From the NCBI GenBank assembly GCA_903901045.1, contig CAIUPP010000079.1, positions 1-50,060 of the forward strand: DNA of 50,060 nucleotides, in the 5' to 3' direction. Positions within the stretch are counted from its first letter, which is position 1. Every line of letters starts with the position of its first letter. The notes under the pieces are model-generated. The model made no database searches. It was not told where the DNA came from and saw nothing but the letters and a program-made list of their open reading frames with translations. Positions 1-7,785 of this stretch are shown in pieces. This DNA comes from an uncultured Planctomycetota bacterium. Lineage in GTDB: Bacteria > Planctomycetota > Brocadiia > CAIUPP01. A program made the position numbers and the translations under genes.

Positions 1-82
1 CGGCAATCTCCTGGCGGGTTCCTTCTTTCGTGTCATACGACGCGAGAACCCGTTCGCGCAGGTCGATCGATAGAGTTTTCAT
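1..82 (-). CDS. IS630-family transposase, N-terminal fragment cut by window edge
   Basis: Reading the minus strand from an ATG at 82 gives 27 codons starting MKTLSIDLRERVLASYD, then TKEGTRQEIA up to the window edge. This is the typical opening of the helix-turn-helix domain of IS630-type transposases, which start with a short 'LS.DLRERV' segment. Only the N-terminus is inside the window, so the DDE catalytic part cannot be judged. It is oriented like the EamA gene that ends 54 bases upstream, and the element end must lie in that gap. The family call rests on this short match only. Confidence 0.6.
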   Translation of the reverse strand, partial: MKTLSIDLRERVLASYDTKEGTRQEIA

Positions 83-105
83 GTCCGCAGTCTACCAAAT
101 AACCG

Positions 106-142
106 CGGATAAGGCCACAGTATTTCTTAATATGCTCTAGTT
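106..142. repeat. Inverted repeat GGCCACA / TGTGGCC at the IS630-permease junction
   Basis: GGCCACA (from about 106) and TGTGGCC (about 135-141) form a short inverted repeat around an AT-rich loop. It lies between the IS630 transposase start and the EamA stop codon, and the EamA stop is inside it. It could be a terminator-like hairpin or part of the insertion-sequence end; no T-run follows either arm clearly. Confidence 0.35.
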
Positions 143-1129
143 GTGGCCGGCCATTGAATTCGGCATTCTGATTTCCGCGTTCTGCGCTCTGCATTCCGCC
201 TTCGCCTTCTCCTCCACCCGCGCGCGCTCGTGAGCGAACAGCGCAATCGCCCCGCACATCAGCAGCGCTGCGGCCAGCCGCCGGATCAGCACCCAGCGGG
301 TCACCGGGCGTTCCAATGCGATGTGCCCCCGCGCGGCGATGGCCATCCCGATCAGAATGGAGAAGGGGCCGCGCACGGACTGCACGATGTTCCCGAACAC
401 CGCGCCGACCTGGCGCAGCGAAATGTACAGGAAGACCATCGCGGCGAACCAGGTGATCGCCACCGGCAGGGCGGCGCGCCACTTCGGCGGCGTGCGGTCC
501 TCCGCGTCCCCGATCCCGACCATCGCGATCCCCACCACAGAGCAGAGGATGTACGTCAGGCTCGCGCCCAGCAGGATGCCGCGCAATCCGTTTTCCGGCG
601 ACAGCGCCTGCACCAGCACGACGATGCACAGGTCGCTGAAGGAATACCCCACGCACGCGCCGAGGACCGCCAGAATGCTTCGCACCGGCAGCGCGCCGCC
701 GCCGGAGTAGTTCAGCGCCAGCGCCGCCCCAAGGCACATGAAGACGCTCAGCCATTGCAGCGGGGTGAGCGCGTTATGAAACAGCGTGACGGTGATGATC
801 GCCAGGATGAGGATCTTCAGCCCCAGCAGCGGCGAAATCCGCGAGGCGTCCGCCGCCTTCACCGCCTGGAACAGGCACAACTGGCCCGCCATGTAGAAGC
901 CCACGGCCCCCAGCAGCGGCCAGAGGTACACGGAGACGCGCGCCACCTGCGCGCCGTTGAAGACGAAAGGCAGCAACACCAGCGCGAAGAGCCCCATCCA
1001 CGCATGCGACAGTGCGAACAGCGCCCCGGAGCGATACCCCGGCCGCGACAGGAAGAGGCGCGTATAGAGGTAGCAGAACGACTGGAAGGCCGCCGCCACC
1101 AGTCCAAGTATGACGCCTAACGCGATCAC
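137..1129 (-). CDS. EamA/DMT-family membrane permease
   Basis: The protein has 330 residues with about ten hydrophobic segments arranged as two halves of five, as in the drug/metabolite transporter (EamA) superfamily. The substrate cannot be told from sequence. The start is GTG at 1129, preceded by GAGG at five bases' spacing. Only 34 bases separate it from the upstream phosphatase gene, so the two are probably co-transcribed. The last ~20 residues (after ...ERARVEEKAKA) are hydrophilic. They are encoded by a low-complexity run of the type found in non-coding repeats, so the natural C-terminus may have been lost and replaced by read-through toward the neighbouring IS630 element. Confidence 0.75.
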   Translation of the reverse strand: MIALGVILGLVAAAFQSFCYLYTRLFLSRPGYRSGALFALSHAWMGLFALVLLPFVFNGAQVARVSVYLWPLLGAVGFYMAGQLCLFQAVKAADASRISPLLGLKILILAIITVTLFHNALTPLQWLSVFMCLGAALALNYSGGGALPVRSILAVLGACVGYSFSDLCIVVLVQALSPENGLRGILLGASLTYILCSVVGIAMVGIGDAEDRTPPKWRAALPVAITWFAAMVFLYISLRQVGAVFGNIVQSVRGPFSILIGMAIAARGHIALERPVTRWVLIRRLAAALLMCGAIALFAHERARVEEKAKAECRAQNAEIRMPNSMAGHN

Positions 1130-1163
1130 GGGAACCTCGACAGGGCCGGGGAGGAAAGCCCAG

Positions 1164-2957
1164 TTACAGCACGCGCAGGACGATGATGCTGATGTCGTCG
1201 CTTTGGCGCGTGCTCTTCGTGAACTGGTGGACTTCGTTGATCAGGCGGACGATGATCTCGGCGGAGGAAATTTTCCCCATCCGGCGAAGAAGGGCGATGA
1301 GCCGCTTGGTGCCAAAGATTTCCTCGTCGGCGTTGAGCGCCTCGGTGACGCCGTCGGTGTAGAGCAGCACCAGGTCGCCGGAGCGCAGTTGCACCTCGGC
1401 CTGTTCGTAGTTCTCGGTGTCATCCGCCCCCAGCACGAGCCCGCCGGCTTCCAGCGGCGTGGCGCGGCCGTGGCGCAGGAGCAGCGGGGGGTTGTGCCCG
1501 GCGTTGGTGTAGAGCAGGCTGTGCCGTTTCGGGTCGAGCACGCCGCAGAAGAGGGAGACGAATTGCCCGCTGCGGGTGTCGTGGCAGAGGTTGCGGTTGA
1601 GGCGGCGCACGACGCGGCTGGGGACGGTGGAGTTCTCCAGGTGCGCGCGCAGTCCGCCGCGCGTGCTGGCCATGAGCAGCGCCGCAGGCATCCCTTTGCC
1701 GACGACGTCCGCGATGATGATGGCCTGCCGGTTCTTGGGCAGCGAGACGAAGTCGTGGAAATCTCCCCCCACTTCGCCGCAGGGGAAGCCGGCGGCGGCA
1801 AGGTCGTACCCGTCGAGGAGGGGGGCGTGCTTCGGCTGCAACTGCTCCTGGATGCGTCCGGCGACGCGCAATTCGCGGTCCATCCGGCGCTTTTCGAGGC
1901 TTTGCTGGTAGAGCTGCGCGTTGTCGATGGCGGCCGCGGCCTGGTTCGCCAGGGAACGCAGCACCTGCACCTCGTCGGCGTCGAATTTCCGGGGCTCGGC
2001 GCTGTAGAGGTGCAGCGTGCCGATGGGGCGCTTCTTGCTGATGAGCCCCAGGCTGATGCCGGAGCGGATTCCCTCGCGCGCCGCTTCCTTGGGATAGAGG
2101 ACACGCGGGTCGTGCAGCATGTCCGCCATCTGAACCACTTCGCCGGCGAGCGCGGCGCGGTCGATGCCGCTCTTCTGCAGCACCACCGGCCCCTTGTCCA
2201 GGTAGCGCTGGCTCAGGTTGTAGGAGGATTTGATCACCAGCACCTTCCCCTGCGCGTCGAGAAGGCGGATCGAGCAGCCTTTGGCGCCGGAGAGCAGCGT
2301 GGCGCTCTTGGCGACCAGTTGGAGGACGCCCTCCAGGTCGAGCGTGCTGGTGAGCAGTTTGCTGACTTCGTAGAGCCCGCTGATTTCGCGCAGTTTCGCG
2401 CGAAGCTCCGCCCCCTGGTAGAAGAGGCTGGCCAGGGTGTTGGCGATGGTGACGAGCAGGCTGATGGTGCGGGAGAGCTCCTCCTCGGACCAGGGTTTGA
2501 GGGACTGAAGCGCGTCGATCATCTTGCGCTCGGAGACGCCGATTTTGCGGGAGAGCTCCGGGATGCGCTGGAACGTGGCCTGGCCCTCCGGCAGGTCGCC
2601 GGTGACGATGGTTCCGACGCAGACGCCTTCGACTTCGATCGGCGCGGCGAACTGGGAGAGGCCGGCGTGGCAGACGTATTTGACGACGCGGTGCTCCTCG
2701 GCGGCGCGCCGGACGGCGCGCGCGTTGCTGGCGCGGCAGCTCTTCTCACCCGCGCGCGAGTTGTTCACGAGGCGGCAGAATTTGTTCTGGCAACTCGGGC
2801 GCGTCACCGGCCGGCCGTTCAGGTCGCGGATGATGGCCGAAATGCCGGTCGTCTCGGCAAGGCGGTCCTGGACGCGCTGAAGGACTTCCACGTCCACCAG
2901 TTTCTCCAGCGGCGTCTCGCGCAGGAGCTTCGTCAGTTGTGCGTTCGTCTTCTTCAT
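1164..2957 (-). CDS. PocR-GAF-SpoIIE (PP2C-type) serine phosphatase
   Basis: A 597-residue cytoplasmic regulator. Residues ~20-175 form a PocR-type sensory domain with Cys56, Cys61, Cys74 and Cys96. Residues ~190-350 are a GAF domain. From ~375 comes a SpoIIE/PP2C phosphatase with metal-binding GEVGGDF (392-400, Asp399) and ADVVGKGMPAALLMA (Asp417). PocR domains are known as small-organic-molecule sensors, and SpoIIE phosphatases usually dephosphorylate an anti-sigma-factor antagonist. No partner kinase or STAS protein is seen nearby. The gene follows the corrinoid protein gene in the same direction but is separated by a strong intrinsic terminator. ATG at 2957 has a weak AGGA upstream. The ligand is unknown; a methylated one-carbon compound is possible given the neighbour. 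Confidence 0.85.
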   Translation of the reverse strand: MKKTNAQLTKLLRETPLEKLVDVEVLQRVQDRLAETTGISAIIRDLNGRPVTRPSCQNKFCRLVNNSRAGEKSCRASNARAVRRAAEEHRVVKYVCHAGLSQFAAPIEVEGVCVGTIVTGDLPEGQATFQRIPELSRKIGVSERKMIDALQSLKPWSEEELSRTISLLVTIANTLASLFYQGAELRAKLREISGLYEVSKLLTSTLDLEGVLQLVAKSATLLSGAKGCSIRLLDAQGKVLVIKSSYNLSQRYLDKGPVVLQKSGIDRAALAGEVVQMADMLHDPRVLYPKEAAREGIRSGISLGLISKKRPIGTLHLYSAEPRKFDADEVQVLRSLANQAAAAIDNAQLYQQSLEKRRMDRELRVAGRIQEQLQPKHAPLLDGYDLAAAGFPCGEVGGDFHDFVSLPKNRQAIIIADVVGKGMPAALLMASTRGGLRAHLENSTVPSRVVRRLNRNLCHDTRSGQFVSLFCGVLDPKRHSLLYTNAGHNPPLLLRHGRATPLEAGGLVLGADDTENYEQAEVQLRSGDLVLLYTDGVTEALNADEEIFGTKRLIALLRRMGKISSAEIIVRLINEVHQFTKSTRQSDDISIIVLRVL

Positions 2958-2978
2958 GGTTCCTGTCGTTTTGCGGAT

Positions 2979-3022
2979 AAAAAAGGGGAGAGCGCTGCGG
3001 CCGGAGCCGCAGACACTCTCCC
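2979..3022 (-). terminator. Rho-independent terminator after the corrinoid protein gene
   Basis: On the minus strand, GGGAGAG pairs with CTCTCCC around an inner CTGCGGC/GCCGCAG stem with a tight loop, followed directly by CTTTTTT. It begins about 27 bases after the corrinoid gene stop and ends before the phosphatase gene start, so it should limit read-through between them. Confidence 0.88.
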
Positions 3023-3048
3023 GCTTGAGCTTGAGCAGGCGTGTGGCG

Positions 3049-3711
3049 TCAGGCGACCTTCAGCAACCTGTTGGCAACGTCCACCGCGGAAGCCGCGTCG
3101 GCGGCATAGCCGTCGGCGCCGATCTCGTCCGCGTAGCTCTGGGTCACCGGCGCGCCGCCGATCATCACCTTCACGTCCTTCAGGCCGGCCGCCTTGAGCG
3201 CCTGGATCACGGTCTTCATCTGCGGCATGGTGGTCGTCAGCAGGGCCGACAGGCCGACCAGCTTGCAGTCGTTGCTCTTGGCCGCTTCGACGAACTTCTC
3301 GGCCGGGACGTCGATTTCCAGGTCGATTACTTCAAACCCTGCGCCCTTGAGCATCATGAGGACGAGGTTCTTGCCGATGTCATGCAGGTCGCCCTTGACG
3401 GTGCCGATGATCACCTTGCCGCGGGACTTGACGCCGGCCTTTTCGAGCGCGGGGCGCAGAACTTCCATGGCGCCCGGGCGCGTGTCCTTCTCCTTGATGT
3501 TCGACATAGCGCGGGCGGCGATCAGCACCTCGGGGACGTAGAACTCATTGGCCTTGAAGCGGCGGCCCACTTCGTTCATCCCGGCGATGAGACCCTCATT
3601 CAGGATCTTCTCAGCCCCGACGCCCTCGGCAAGAGCCTTCTTAACCAAGTCCACAACCAGCTCGCGCTTGCCATTGATGATCCCGTTTGCAATCGCCTTC
3701 ATGTCGGCCAT
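3049..3711 (-). CDS. Corrinoid (B12)-binding methyltransferase subunit, MtaC/MtbC/MttC-like
   Basis: A 220-residue protein with the two-domain build of methanol/methylamine corrinoid proteins: a helical cap (residues ~1-90) and a B12-binding Rossmann domain (~97-220). It has the base-off motif GDLHDIGKN (Asp108, His110, Gly113), then GLSALLTT (Ser155, Leu157) and IGGAPV (Gly185-Gly186). The histidine would be the lower axial cobalt ligand that carries the methyl group. ATG at 3711 is chosen because GGAGGG lies upstream at normal spacing; an open frame continues 47 codons further up without family similarity. No substrate methyltransferase (MtaB, MttB type) or reductive activator is in the window, so its substrate is open. 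A consensus-like promoter faces away from the hydrogenase operon. Confidence 0.9.
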   Translation of the reverse strand: MADMKAIANGIINGKRELVVDLVKKALAEGVGAEKILNEGLIAGMNEVGRRFKANEFYVPEVLIAARAMSNIKEKDTRPGAMEVLRPALEKAGVKSRGKVIIGTVKGDLHDIGKNLVLMMLKGAGFEVIDLEIDVPAEKFVEAAKSNDCKLVGLSALLTTTMPQMKTVIQALKAAGLKDVKVMIGGAPVTQSYADEIGADGYAADAASAVDVANRLLKVA

Positions 3712-3784
3712 TTCAAGCCACCCTCCAGATAGGTCCAGAAAAATGATTCCACTTGCAAAGCCCGTGGAGCCCAAACTTGGGATG

Positions 3785-3813
3785 ATTATCCACAAGGATT
3801 CGTTTCTTGTCAA
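3785..3813 (-). promoter_or_regulatory. Sigma70-type promoter for the corrinoid protein gene
   Basis: On the minus strand TTGACA (3808-3813) is followed after 17 bases by GATAAT (3785-3790), about 75 bases before the ATG at 3711. The untranslated leader would be roughly 65 bases. I found no cobalamin-riboswitch B12 box in it. Confidence 0.75.
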
Positions 3814-3948
3814 CCCTCTGGATGCGTTGGGAGGCCGTACTTTCCGTTGCATCGTCCCGTGTCGTCCGAGAGGCCTTTTAGCCGCGGCAGGCCTGCATTG
3901 GGCTTGACGAGGGCCCCCCAGGGCGGAAATGGTGAAATGGTGCTGTAT

Positions 3949-3978
3949 TTGACAATTCCGTGCGATTCTTCGTAAAAT
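3949..3978 (+). promoter_or_regulatory. Sigma70-type promoter for the Ech hydrogenase operon
   Basis: TTGACA (3949-3954), an 18-base spacer and TAAAAT (3973-3978) stand about 110 bases before the first Ech gene. The gene-free stretch 3712-4090 otherwise holds only the divergent corrinoid promoter and a GC-rich leader with short self-complementary runs (ccgcggacgg, accgcggccgcgc); I see no operator of a known family there. Confidence 0.7.
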
Positions 3979-4090
3979 GCATTTTTAGGCGTATTGCGGC
4001 GTATTCCCCGCCACGCGATGGACCGCGGACGGTTCGCAGCGCAATGGCACCGCGGCCGCGCCCGCGTTCACTTTCGGTCAGCCAATATAA

Positions 4091-6016
4091 ATGGGCTTTG
4101 ATATGAATGCTCTGCTCTTGTTGGTGCTCATTGCGGCGCCGCTGTTGTTTGCGGCGGCTGCGTTCGTGGCGCCCAGCGCTCGAACGCGTCGCGTCTGCGC
4201 GGTGTTGGCGGCGCTGATAACGGCCGTGGCCAGCGTCAAACTGGCGGTCGGGGGGAGCTTCACCCTGGAGCTGCCGGCTTCATGGGACAGCGTGCCGGTG
4301 ATTCTTGAACTGCTGCTCGGCCTGCTCGTTCTCTGGATCAGCGTGCGCATCCGGAATTGGATGATCGGGCTGCTGGCGCTGGCGCAACTGGTGCTGGCCG
4401 TCATCGGCGAGATGCTGCCTCATGCGCCGGCGGGCGGGCCCGCTTTCAACGTGGACATGCTGGCGATCATCCTGCTCTTGATTGTGGGGCTGGTCGGCTC
4501 CGCCATCGTCGTCTATGCCATCGGCTACATGCGCCGCCATGCGGAACATGCCCAGCCCTCCTCGGCGGGCGAAGGCGCCTTCTTCTTCTTCCTGATCGGC
4601 TTCCTGGGAGTGATGAACGGCCTCGTGGTCGCCAACGACCTGCGCTGGCTGTCGGTCTTCTGGGAAGCGACCACGCTCTGCTCCTTCTTCCTCATCGGGT
4701 ACAACGGAGATGAGCCGTCGCGGCGCAATTCCGCGCGCGCCCTGCTGATCAACAGCTTCGGCGGCGCGGCGATGGGGCTGGCCTGCCTGGTCACCGTCAC
4801 CTCCGGTCGGGCTGAGACGCTTCAGGCGCTCATCACCGGCGGGGGAGCGGGCGGGATCATCCTGCTGCCGGTGGCGCTGCTTTGCCTGGCGGCTTTTACG
4901 AAGTCCGCGCAGATGCCCTTCCAGAGCTGGTTGCTCGGGGCGATGGTCGCCCCCACGCCCGTCAGCGCGCTGCTTCACTCCGCCACGATGGTCAAGGCGG
5001 GATCCTACCTGGTGCTGCGCCTGAGCCCCGCCTTCGCCGGAACCACCTTCAGCGCGATCATTGCCGTGGTCGGCGCTTTCACCTTCACCTGCGCCTCGGC
5101 GCTGGCGATCGGCCAGAGCAACGCCAAGCGGGTGCTTGCCTACAGCACCATCGCCAACCTGGGGTTGATCGTCGCCTGCGCGGGGATCAACACTCCCCTG
5201 GCCTACGCGGCGGCGCTGACGATCCTCTGCTTCCATGCCGTCAGCAAGGGACTGCTGTTCATGTCCGTGGGGGCGATTGAACAGGAGATCGGCAGCCGCG
5301 ACATCGAGGATATGGGCGGCATCATGTTCAAGATGCCGGCCACCACGATCATCGCGCTGATCGGCATGGTCAGCATGCTGGCGCCCCCGTTCGGCATGCT
5401 GCTGAGCAAATGGATGGCCATCGAAGCCTCCATCAACTCCCCCCTGGTGCTTGTGCTGATCGTGCTGGGCAGCGCCTTCACGGTGCTCTTCTGGGCCAAG
5501 TGGATCGGGCGCATCCAGACGGTCTCCTACCATGAGAAGTACACCATCGAAAAACTGCCGCATACCATGATTTACACGATGGGCATACTGGCGGTGACGG
5601 TGCTGATCTCGGGCATCGCGGCGGTGCCGCTGATGCCGTACCTTGAGCCGCTGGTCAAAGGCTCATTTGCCAACACCGGCGCGCTGGCGGATCACGCGTT
5701 TGCGCCGCTGCGCTCGGTGACGGCGCTGACGCAATGGCCGATGCTGCTCTTCCTGGGCGTCGGGCTGGCGGCGGCGCTGGGCGCGCTGGTGCGCTTCAAG
5801 CCCTCCTCGGTGCGTCCGCCGTTCCTGTGCGGCGAAAACGTCGAGGCCCCCGGCATCACCTACAACTTCCGCAGTCTGATGGACAAGAGTGAGACCGCCT
5901 GGTCCACCAGCGTTTACCTGAAGGACATTCTCTCCGAGTCGCGCATGACCTTCTGGGCGAACCTTGTGGCGGCGATGATAGTCCTGACCATGTTCGGCAT
6001 GATTGGCGCCATATGA
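4091..6016 (+). CDS. echA: Ech-type hydrogenase antiporter-like membrane subunit (NuoL/MrpD family)
   Basis: A 641-residue polytopic membrane protein of the proton-conducting NuoL/M/N-MrpA/D family, with about 14-16 hydrophobic helices. Ion-path residues expected in this family are present: Glu192 in SVFWEATT, Lys271 in TKSAQMPFQSWL and the APTPVSALLHSATMVKAG segment (288-304) with His296 and Lys302. It would form the ion-pumping arm of the hydrogenase. It is the first gene of a six-gene block in the canonical order A-B-C-D-E-F. The start is uncertain: ATG 4091 or ATG 4103, neither with a clear Shine-Dalgarno. Complex I was considered, but the neighbouring large subunit has a real nickel site, so hydrogenase is the right assignment. 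Confidence 0.92.
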   Translation: MGFDMNALLLLVLIAAPLLFAAAAFVAPSARTRRVCAVLAALITAVASVKLAVGGSFTLELPASWDSVPVILELLLGLLVLWISVRIRNWMIGLLALAQLVLAVIGEMLPHAPAGGPAFNVDMLAIILLLIVGLVGSAIVVYAIGYMRRHAEHAQPSSAGEGAFFFFLIGFLGVMNGLVVANDLRWLSVFWEATTLCSFFLIGYNGDEPSRRNSARALLINSFGGAAMGLACLVTVTSGRAETLQALITGGGAGGIILLPVALLCLAAFTKSAQMPFQSWLLGAMVAPTPVSALLHSATMVKAGSYLVLRLSPAFAGTTFSAIIAVVGAFTFTCASALAIGQSNAKRVLAYSTIANLGLIVACAGINTPLAYAAALTILCFHAVSKGLLFMSVGAIEQEIGSRDIEDMGGIMFKMPATTIIALIGMVSMLAPPFGMLLSKWMAIEASINSPLVLVLIVLGSAFTVLFWAKWIGRIQTVSYHEKYTIEKLPHTMIYTMGILAVTVLISGIAAVPLMPYLEPLVKGSFANTGALADHAFAPLRSVTALTQWPMLLFLGVGLAAALGALVRFKPSSVRPPFLCGENVEAPGITYNFRSLMDKSETAWSTSVYLKDILSESRMTFWANLVAAMIVLTMFGMIGAI

Positions 6017-6918
6017 TCTCTTTCCAGGAAATTCTGGCGATGCCTCACGGCCGCGCGCTGCTGGCCGCCGCCGCAGTCGTCGCCGCGCCTCTGCTCGGCG
6101 CCCTGCTGAGCGGAATCGACCGCATTCTGACGGCCCGCATCCAGGGGCGCGTCGGACCTCCGCTGCTTCAGCCGTTCTACGACGTGATCAAGCTCTTCGG
6201 CAAGGAGCCGATGGTGCTCAACCGCGTCCAGATCATCTACGCCTGCCTGCACCTGGCGCTGATGCTGCTGGTCGTGACGCTGCTGGTGCTCGGGCAGGAT
6301 ATGCTGATGATCCTGTTCGTCCACGCCTTCAGCAGCATTGCGCTGATCCTGGGCGGCATGTCCGTGCGCAGCCCGTACAGCCGCATCGGCAGCCAGCGCA
6401 CGATCATGCAGATGATCGCCTACGAGCCGATCCTGATCCTGATGGTGGTGGGCATTCACATGAGCAAGGGGACGTTCAACGTCGGCGAGATCGGCGCTGC
6501 CGGCACCCCGCTGCTGATGAGCCTGCCGCTGGTCTTCCTTGCGTTCCTTGCGGTCGTGGCCATCAAGCTGCAGAAGTCCCCGTTCGACGTGGCCACCTCG
6601 CACCATGCCCACCAGGAACTCGTCAAGGGCGTGACGATCGAGTACTCCGGCCCCTACCTCGGGCTGATTGAAGTGACGCATTTCTGCGAGATATCGACTC
6701 TCTTCGCGATCACCGCGCTGTTCTTCGCCTGCGACCTGCGCATCGGCGTGGCCATCGCCGCCGTCTGCTTCCTGGGCGAGATCGTCCTGGACAACGCCTT
6801 CGCGCGTCTCACCGCGCGCTGGATGGTCGGCTTCATGTGGAGCGTGCCGCTCCTGCTGGCGCTGAGCAACATCATCTGGCTGTATCTGGGCCGGACGGGA
6901 GGGCATGTCAATGGGTAA
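6013..6918 (+). CDS. echB: Ech-type hydrogenase membrane anchor subunit (NuoH/HyfC family)
   Basis: The 301-residue protein has about eight membrane segments. The family signature RIQGRVGPPLLQPFYD (~37-52) is followed by VIKLFGKE on the loop that docks the hydrogenase module. The ATG overlaps the TGA of echA (ATGA), which implies translational coupling. In the complex it links the hydrophilic [NiFe] arm to the EchA ion channel. Family members with this signature also occur as NuoH in complex I, but the genomic block makes the hydrogenase role clear. Confidence 0.92.
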   Translation: MISFQEILAMPHGRALLAAAAVVAAPLLGALLSGIDRILTARIQGRVGPPLLQPFYDVIKLFGKEPMVLNRVQIIYACLHLALMLLVVTLLVLGQDMLMILFVHAFSSIALILGGMSVRSPYSRIGSQRTIMQMIAYEPILILMVVGIHMSKGTFNVGEIGAAGTPLLMSLPLVFLAFLAVVAIKLQKSPFDVATSHHAHQELVKGVTIEYSGPYLGLIEVTHFCEISTLFAITALFFACDLRIGVAIAAVCFLGEIVLDNAFARLTARWMVGFMWSVPLLLALSNIIWLYLGRTGGHVNG

Positions 6919-7402
6919 TGTCGCCAAGTCCCTTTGGGTCGTCCATTTCAACTGCAATAGCTGCAATGGCTGCGACATCGAGTTTCTGGCCTGCCTGACG
7001 CCGATGTACGACGCCGAGCGCTTCGGTGTGTTGCACGTCGGCAACCCGAAACATGCCGATGTGCTGATCGTCACCGGGTCGGTCAACCACCGCAACGCCC
7101 GCGTCCTGAAGAACGTGTACGATCAGATGCCGGACCCGAAGGTGGTGGTGGGCCTCGGGGTCTGCACCTCCAGCGGCGGCGTCTATGCCGGCTGCTACAA
7201 CATCCTGGGAGGGGTGGACAAGGTGATTCCGGTGGATGTGTTCGTGCCGGGGTGCCCGCCGCGTCCCGAAGCGATGTTCGACGGCATTCTGCGCGCCGCC
7301 GCGATTCTGCAGGAGAAGCGCCGCGGCCACGCCACGCTGACGGCCGAGAAGCCCACCCTGACGGAACGGCCGTCGCCGGTCAATGCCGGGGAAGGAACCT
7401 GA
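6911..7402 (+). CDS. echC: Ech-type hydrogenase small subunit, proximal [4Fe-4S] (NuoB family)
   Basis: 163 residues from ATG 6911. This start is preferred to ATG 6905 because GGGAGG sits eight bases before it but only one or two before the other. Cluster ligands are CNGCD (Cys18, Cys21), Cys85 in VGLGVCTSSGG and Cys115 in PGCPPRPEA. These are the four positions used by the proximal cluster of NuoB-like small subunits, which passes electrons to the nickel site. The tail after ~145 is hydrophilic and probably disordered. It overlaps the end of echB by eight bases. Confidence 0.92.
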   Translation: MGNVAKSLWVVHFNCNSCNGCDIEFLACLTPMYDAERFGVLHVGNPKHADVLIVTGSVNHRNARVLKNVYDQMPDPKVVVGLGVCTSSGGVYAGCYNILGGVDKVIPVDVFVPGCPPRPEAMFDGILRAAAILQEKRRGHATLTAEKPTLTERPSPVNAGEGT

Positions 7403-7403
7403 C

Positions 7404-7784
7404 ATGCTTCCAAATCAGAAAGAGATCACCCGCGACGAACTGCTTGAGGCCGTCGCCGGCAAACTGCCCCAGGGATATCGCTTCGTCACGCTGACCTGCC
7501 TGGACGCCGGGGACGCCTTCGACGTCATTTACCATTTCGACCGGGACTATCAGTTGTCCCATCTGCGGCTGCGCCTGCCCAAGGGGCAGACGCTCCCGAG
7601 CATCTCCAGTATGGTCTTTTCCGCCGTCATCGTCGAGAACGAAATCAAGGATCTGTTCGGCATCGAGGTCACCGGAATGAAACTCGACTACGGCGGGAAA
7701 CTGCTGCTGGCCGAGGGCGCTCCCAACGCCCCCATGCTCAAGACCGTCCCGATCGTCCCTCAGATGCCAGCGAAGGGGGGCTGA
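7404..7784 (+). CDS. echD: Ech-type hydrogenase NuoC-like subunit
   Basis: 126 residues from ATG 7404, one base after the echC stop, with GGAA just upstream; an ATG at 7383 inside echC lacks support. The part from ~65 (SSMVFSAVIVENEIKDLFGIEV) is the hallmark of the 30-kDa NuoC/EchD family that scaffolds the small and large subunits. It is short, as EchD proteins are, compared with NuoC of complex I. It has no cofactor motif. Confidence 0.88.
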   Translation: MLPNQKEITRDELLEAVAGKLPQGYRFVTLTCLDAGDAFDVIYHFDRDYQLSHLRLRLPKGQTLPSISSMVFSAVIVENEIKDLFGIEVTGMKLDYGGKLLLAEGAPNAPMLKTVPIVPQMPAKGG

Positions 7785-7785
7785 C

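Noticed and set aside
3712-3790. Cobalamin riboswitch before the corrinoid gene
   Set aside because: The leader is only ~65 bases and lacks a B12 box.
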